DNA of 64,000 nt from Nissolia schottii (Eukaryota > Streptophyta > Magnoliopsida > Fabales > Fabaceae): positions 105,913-169,912 of the forward strand of contig QANU01019479.1 of the NCBI GenBank assembly GCA_003254905.1, in the 5' to 3' direction. The position numbers and the translations under genes are program-made. Positions 61,781 through 64,000 of the stretch are shown piece by piece. Numbering within the stretch: the stretch's first letter is position 1; each line of letters opens with the position of its first letter. A model generated the notes under the pieces. It made no database searches. It saw nothing but the letters and a program-made list of their open reading frames with translations, and was not told where the DNA came from.

Positions 61781-62654
61781 ATTCTAGGTAGCAATACCCA
61801 ATTATGGAGTGTAAAAATGTCGGATAAAATTCCTCTATCATTAGGTTCTCAAAGTTAGATTTCACTTATTAGTACTTACTCAATTCCATGTCTAATCTCG
61901 AGTTAACCTAACTCATCCACATGTTTGTTAGGGTATTTAAGTTAGATTTCAGTTTGTTATTAAGTTTTTGGTATTTTGTGTTGGTAATGATTTAATACCT
62001 ATATTGTTCTTGGATATTTTGGTATTTTGTGTTGGTAGTGACTTATAACCTATAGTTTGTGTTGGTATTAAGTTGGATATTTTGTGTTGGATGATGTTGA
62101 TAATTGGTTTATTGACATTAGGATAACTAACTAGTTAAGTTTGTTGCTCTTACGATAAATCAAATTCATAGAGGTTAGTCAAGTTTATTGCTCTTACGAT
62201 TGAATTATCTTGAAGGATTAAATAAGTAACAATAGAGTTTCTTTATAGGAAGAGAAATGAAGTAAAAGAAATAAAATAAAATCTATAAGCTAAAAATTGA
62301 AGATTTTGAAGTATCACAAATGGGAAATCAAATAAATATTGAAGCAGTTGGTAATATTAACTCACACACAGAAATTTTTTTAAAAAAAATTGAAACCTAA
62401 ACATAGCAACGGTTTAAAACCGTTGTAAATACAATATTTAAAAAATTAAACGTTAATCATAGTGGCTGTTGGGAACCGTTGCAAAACACATCACAGTGGT
62501 TATTCCGGCAGTTGTTGAACACAATCGCAGAATGGTTTCCCGACGCACAAAATTGCAGCAGATAGTCGACTCCTGCAAAATTTGTTTAGCAATGGTTCAA
62601 ACCGCCCCAAAACCCTGTTTTAAACTGCTACCAAATTACTTTTTTGTTGTTGTG

Positions 62655-62767
62655 AAATAACAAATCTAATGCTATAATCATGTCTTCCCATATACAACCA
62701 ACAATATCATTGATCATCCTACCGTGAAGCTAATAATACAACAATATCTTGATTTGATTCCTAACAT
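62655..62767 (-). repeat. Copia LTR start, right of the CACTA insertion
   Basis: On the - strand the LTR begins tgttaggaatcaaatcaag near 62767, right after a purine-rich gaaggaca. It is cut at 62655 by the CACTA element, with the rest continuing at 58732. Confidence 0.65.
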
Positions 62768-63340
62768 TGTCCTTCAAGTTGGAGCATGGATGTCACACAT
62801 TCTCAACTAGATAAGGGAATCATGAAGAACATTTCCAGCAACTGCTTTGGTAATGACATCTACTAGTTGATTTTTAAACTTGACGAATGGGAAAGCAATA
62901 ATCCCAGCATCAAGTTCTTCTTCGATAAAGTGGTTGTAAATTTCTTCATGTGTTGTGCAGTCAAGTTGAACAAGAGTTTGTGCAATTTCTGTTGTTGAGG
63001 TATTGTCGCAGTGAAGTTTCATTGATTCCTTTTGTACAAAATTAAAATCTTCCGGCAATTTTTATAGCAACTCACATAATCCATAGGCCATACCTCCAAA
63101 TTCCGCGCCAACACTAAATCTTGCTACCATCGGTTGCCTTTTTACTTCTCCAAGTTATAAGATTTCCTCCTACAAAGGTAAGATACCCAGAAGTAACTCT
63201 TCTATCATCAGCTATCCCTACCCATTCAATATCTGTATAACATTCTATTTCCATATTTTCATGATTTAAAAGCAATAATCCCTTGCCTTGAGTAGATTTC
63301 AAGTGCTTGAGTATTCTTTCTACTACTACATCCATAGGAG
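62766..63340 (-). pseudogene. Ty1/copia polyprotein fragment (RNase H end)
   Basis: The - strand reads the C-terminal RNase H region of a copia polyprotein. YTDIEWVG, DDRRVTSGYLTFVGGNLITW and WRSKKATDG lie in the 63335-63114 frame. LHCDNTSTTEIAQ and THEEIYNHFIEEEL, with a final LVDVITKAVAG, lie in the 63058-62807 frame. A frame break lies between 63114 and 63058. Everything upstream of RNase H (integrase, RT) is absent; the sequence loses homology at about 63340. A stop near 62785 is followed by a purine stretch and the LTR start tgttagg. Confidence 0.88.
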
Positions 63341-64000
63341 GTTTTAGGAAATGATGTGTGTGAGAGGAGAGACTTAGCGTTTACACTGATCTTAGAGTAC
63401 AAATAACACGTCTCTTTCCTTATATGATAATGATAGCGCCACGCATGGGGTGGGGAGGATCTTGATAACCTTTGTCCCCTAGAAGCTTAAGTAGAGATAT
63501 ATATACTCTGCAGTTTGCGCCAAAAATAGAGTCTGGACACACTCTTTTTCAGACTTTATGGCGCCGCAAGGCAAATTGATAAGATGGAATGTTACGAAAA
63601 TGAATCATTTTGCATCTGGTTTTGATTTATAATCGGGGTCATGTTAGGAAGGGAATAGACATAAATATTATAAATAAAATGGTTAAATATGTTTTTAATC
63701 CTTCATAAATTTTGAATTTTGTATTTTATTTCTCATAATTTTTTTGCTAAAAATTGTCTCTCATAAATATTTTTTAAGATTTTAATTCATGTTATCATGT
63801 TAAGTCGTTAACTGCTGACATGATAATTAACTTAGTCACGCGGCGAACGTGAGAGAGAGGGGGAAGAGAGAAGCAGGTGATGGCGCATGGATGAGGTCGT
63901 TTCACTAGCAGTGGTAGGAGCGGTGGCTCACGTAGTTGTAGTGAAAAAGAAGAAGACTACTAGCGTACGCTAAAAGCAGTGCAGGAGTAAACAGATAAAG
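63341..64000. other. Intergenic end of window
   Basis: No gene. A MULE-MITE-like end (ggttaaatatgtttttaat) starts at about 63682, with 'ttaactgctgacatgataat' words further on. It resembles the 41496 and 47243 elements, but its other end lies outside the window or is lost. Confidence 0.45.

Larger units (their letters stand above)
58733..62654. mobile_element. Defective CACTA (En/Spm) transposon, 3.9 kb
   Basis: Left terminus cactacaacaaaaaggtaac. The right terminus, reversed, reads cacaacaacaaaaaagtaat. A 3-bp aaa lies on both sides (58730-58732 and 62655-62657). Subterminal words ggcggtt, accgttg and aacggtt recur inside both ends. The interior keeps one transposase fragment (59492-59770) and otherwise non-coding or foreign sequence. 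It is inserted in a Ty1/copia LTR. The size and broken coding mean it depends on a transposase made elsewhere, or is dead. Confidence 0.88.

Noticed and set aside
1..64000. tRNA, rRNA genes or CRISPR-like arrays
   Set aside because: No cloverleaf-type sequence with the conserved GTTCRA box in place was found, no rRNA segment was recognised, and the tandem arrays seen lack regular unique spacers. The genome is a plant one.

Overview
This is a plant nuclear genomic window: spliced genes with GT-AG introns, AT-rich intergenic DNA and dense transposon remains. It reads as a eudicot, most likely a legume. That family guess rests on my recollection of repeats with 'tttagtccctg' ends and is inference. 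There is one 693-base N gap (36955-37647) and single Ns at 6634 and 43995.

The gene-rich part is 1-26.4 kb. A complete 19-exon ribophorin II gene (RPN2, + strand, 697 aa) encodes an oligosaccharyltransferase subunit. It lies tail-to-tail with a 7-coding-exon Golgi-type putative methyltransferase gene of the PMT/QUA2 class (- strand, 607 aa, with a 5'UTR intron). About 2.4 kb of non-coding DNA with a hAT-type MITE then leads to an 8-exon plant homologue of STK19, the winged-helix repair factor (+ strand, 264 aa). Downstream of it is a possible two-exon, 84-codon ORF that I cannot identify. For the three large genes every splice junction was read by eye, and the coding lengths close in frame (2094, 1824 and 795 nt).

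From 27.7 to 35.5 kb a degenerate Ty3/gypsy retrotransposon (- strand, two LTRs, 5-bp target duplication, initiator-Met-type primer site) sits inside what looks like an older terminal-inverted-repeat element. From 35.5 to 53 kb there is no convincing gene, only gap, AT-rich DNA and several DNA-transposon derivatives: MULE-like, Stowaway-like, CACTA-like and hAT-like. One intact intronless gene follows, a type I MADS-box factor of the AGL62 kind (53227-54024). The last 10 kb is intergenic DNA ending in a nest: a 3.9-kb CACTA element (58733-62654) inserted in the LTR of a broken Ty1/copia element.

I found no unknown multi-gene system. The strongest observations are structural: a 123-bp tandem duplication that copies the RPN2 exon-8 splice acceptor, a GC-AG intron in RPN2, a 1.2-kb inverted-LTR foldback in an STK19 intron, six MITEs with readable 8- or 9-bp target duplications (two of these with one mismatch), a cluster of GTCTCG-CGAGAC palindromes, and the two nested-transposon structures.
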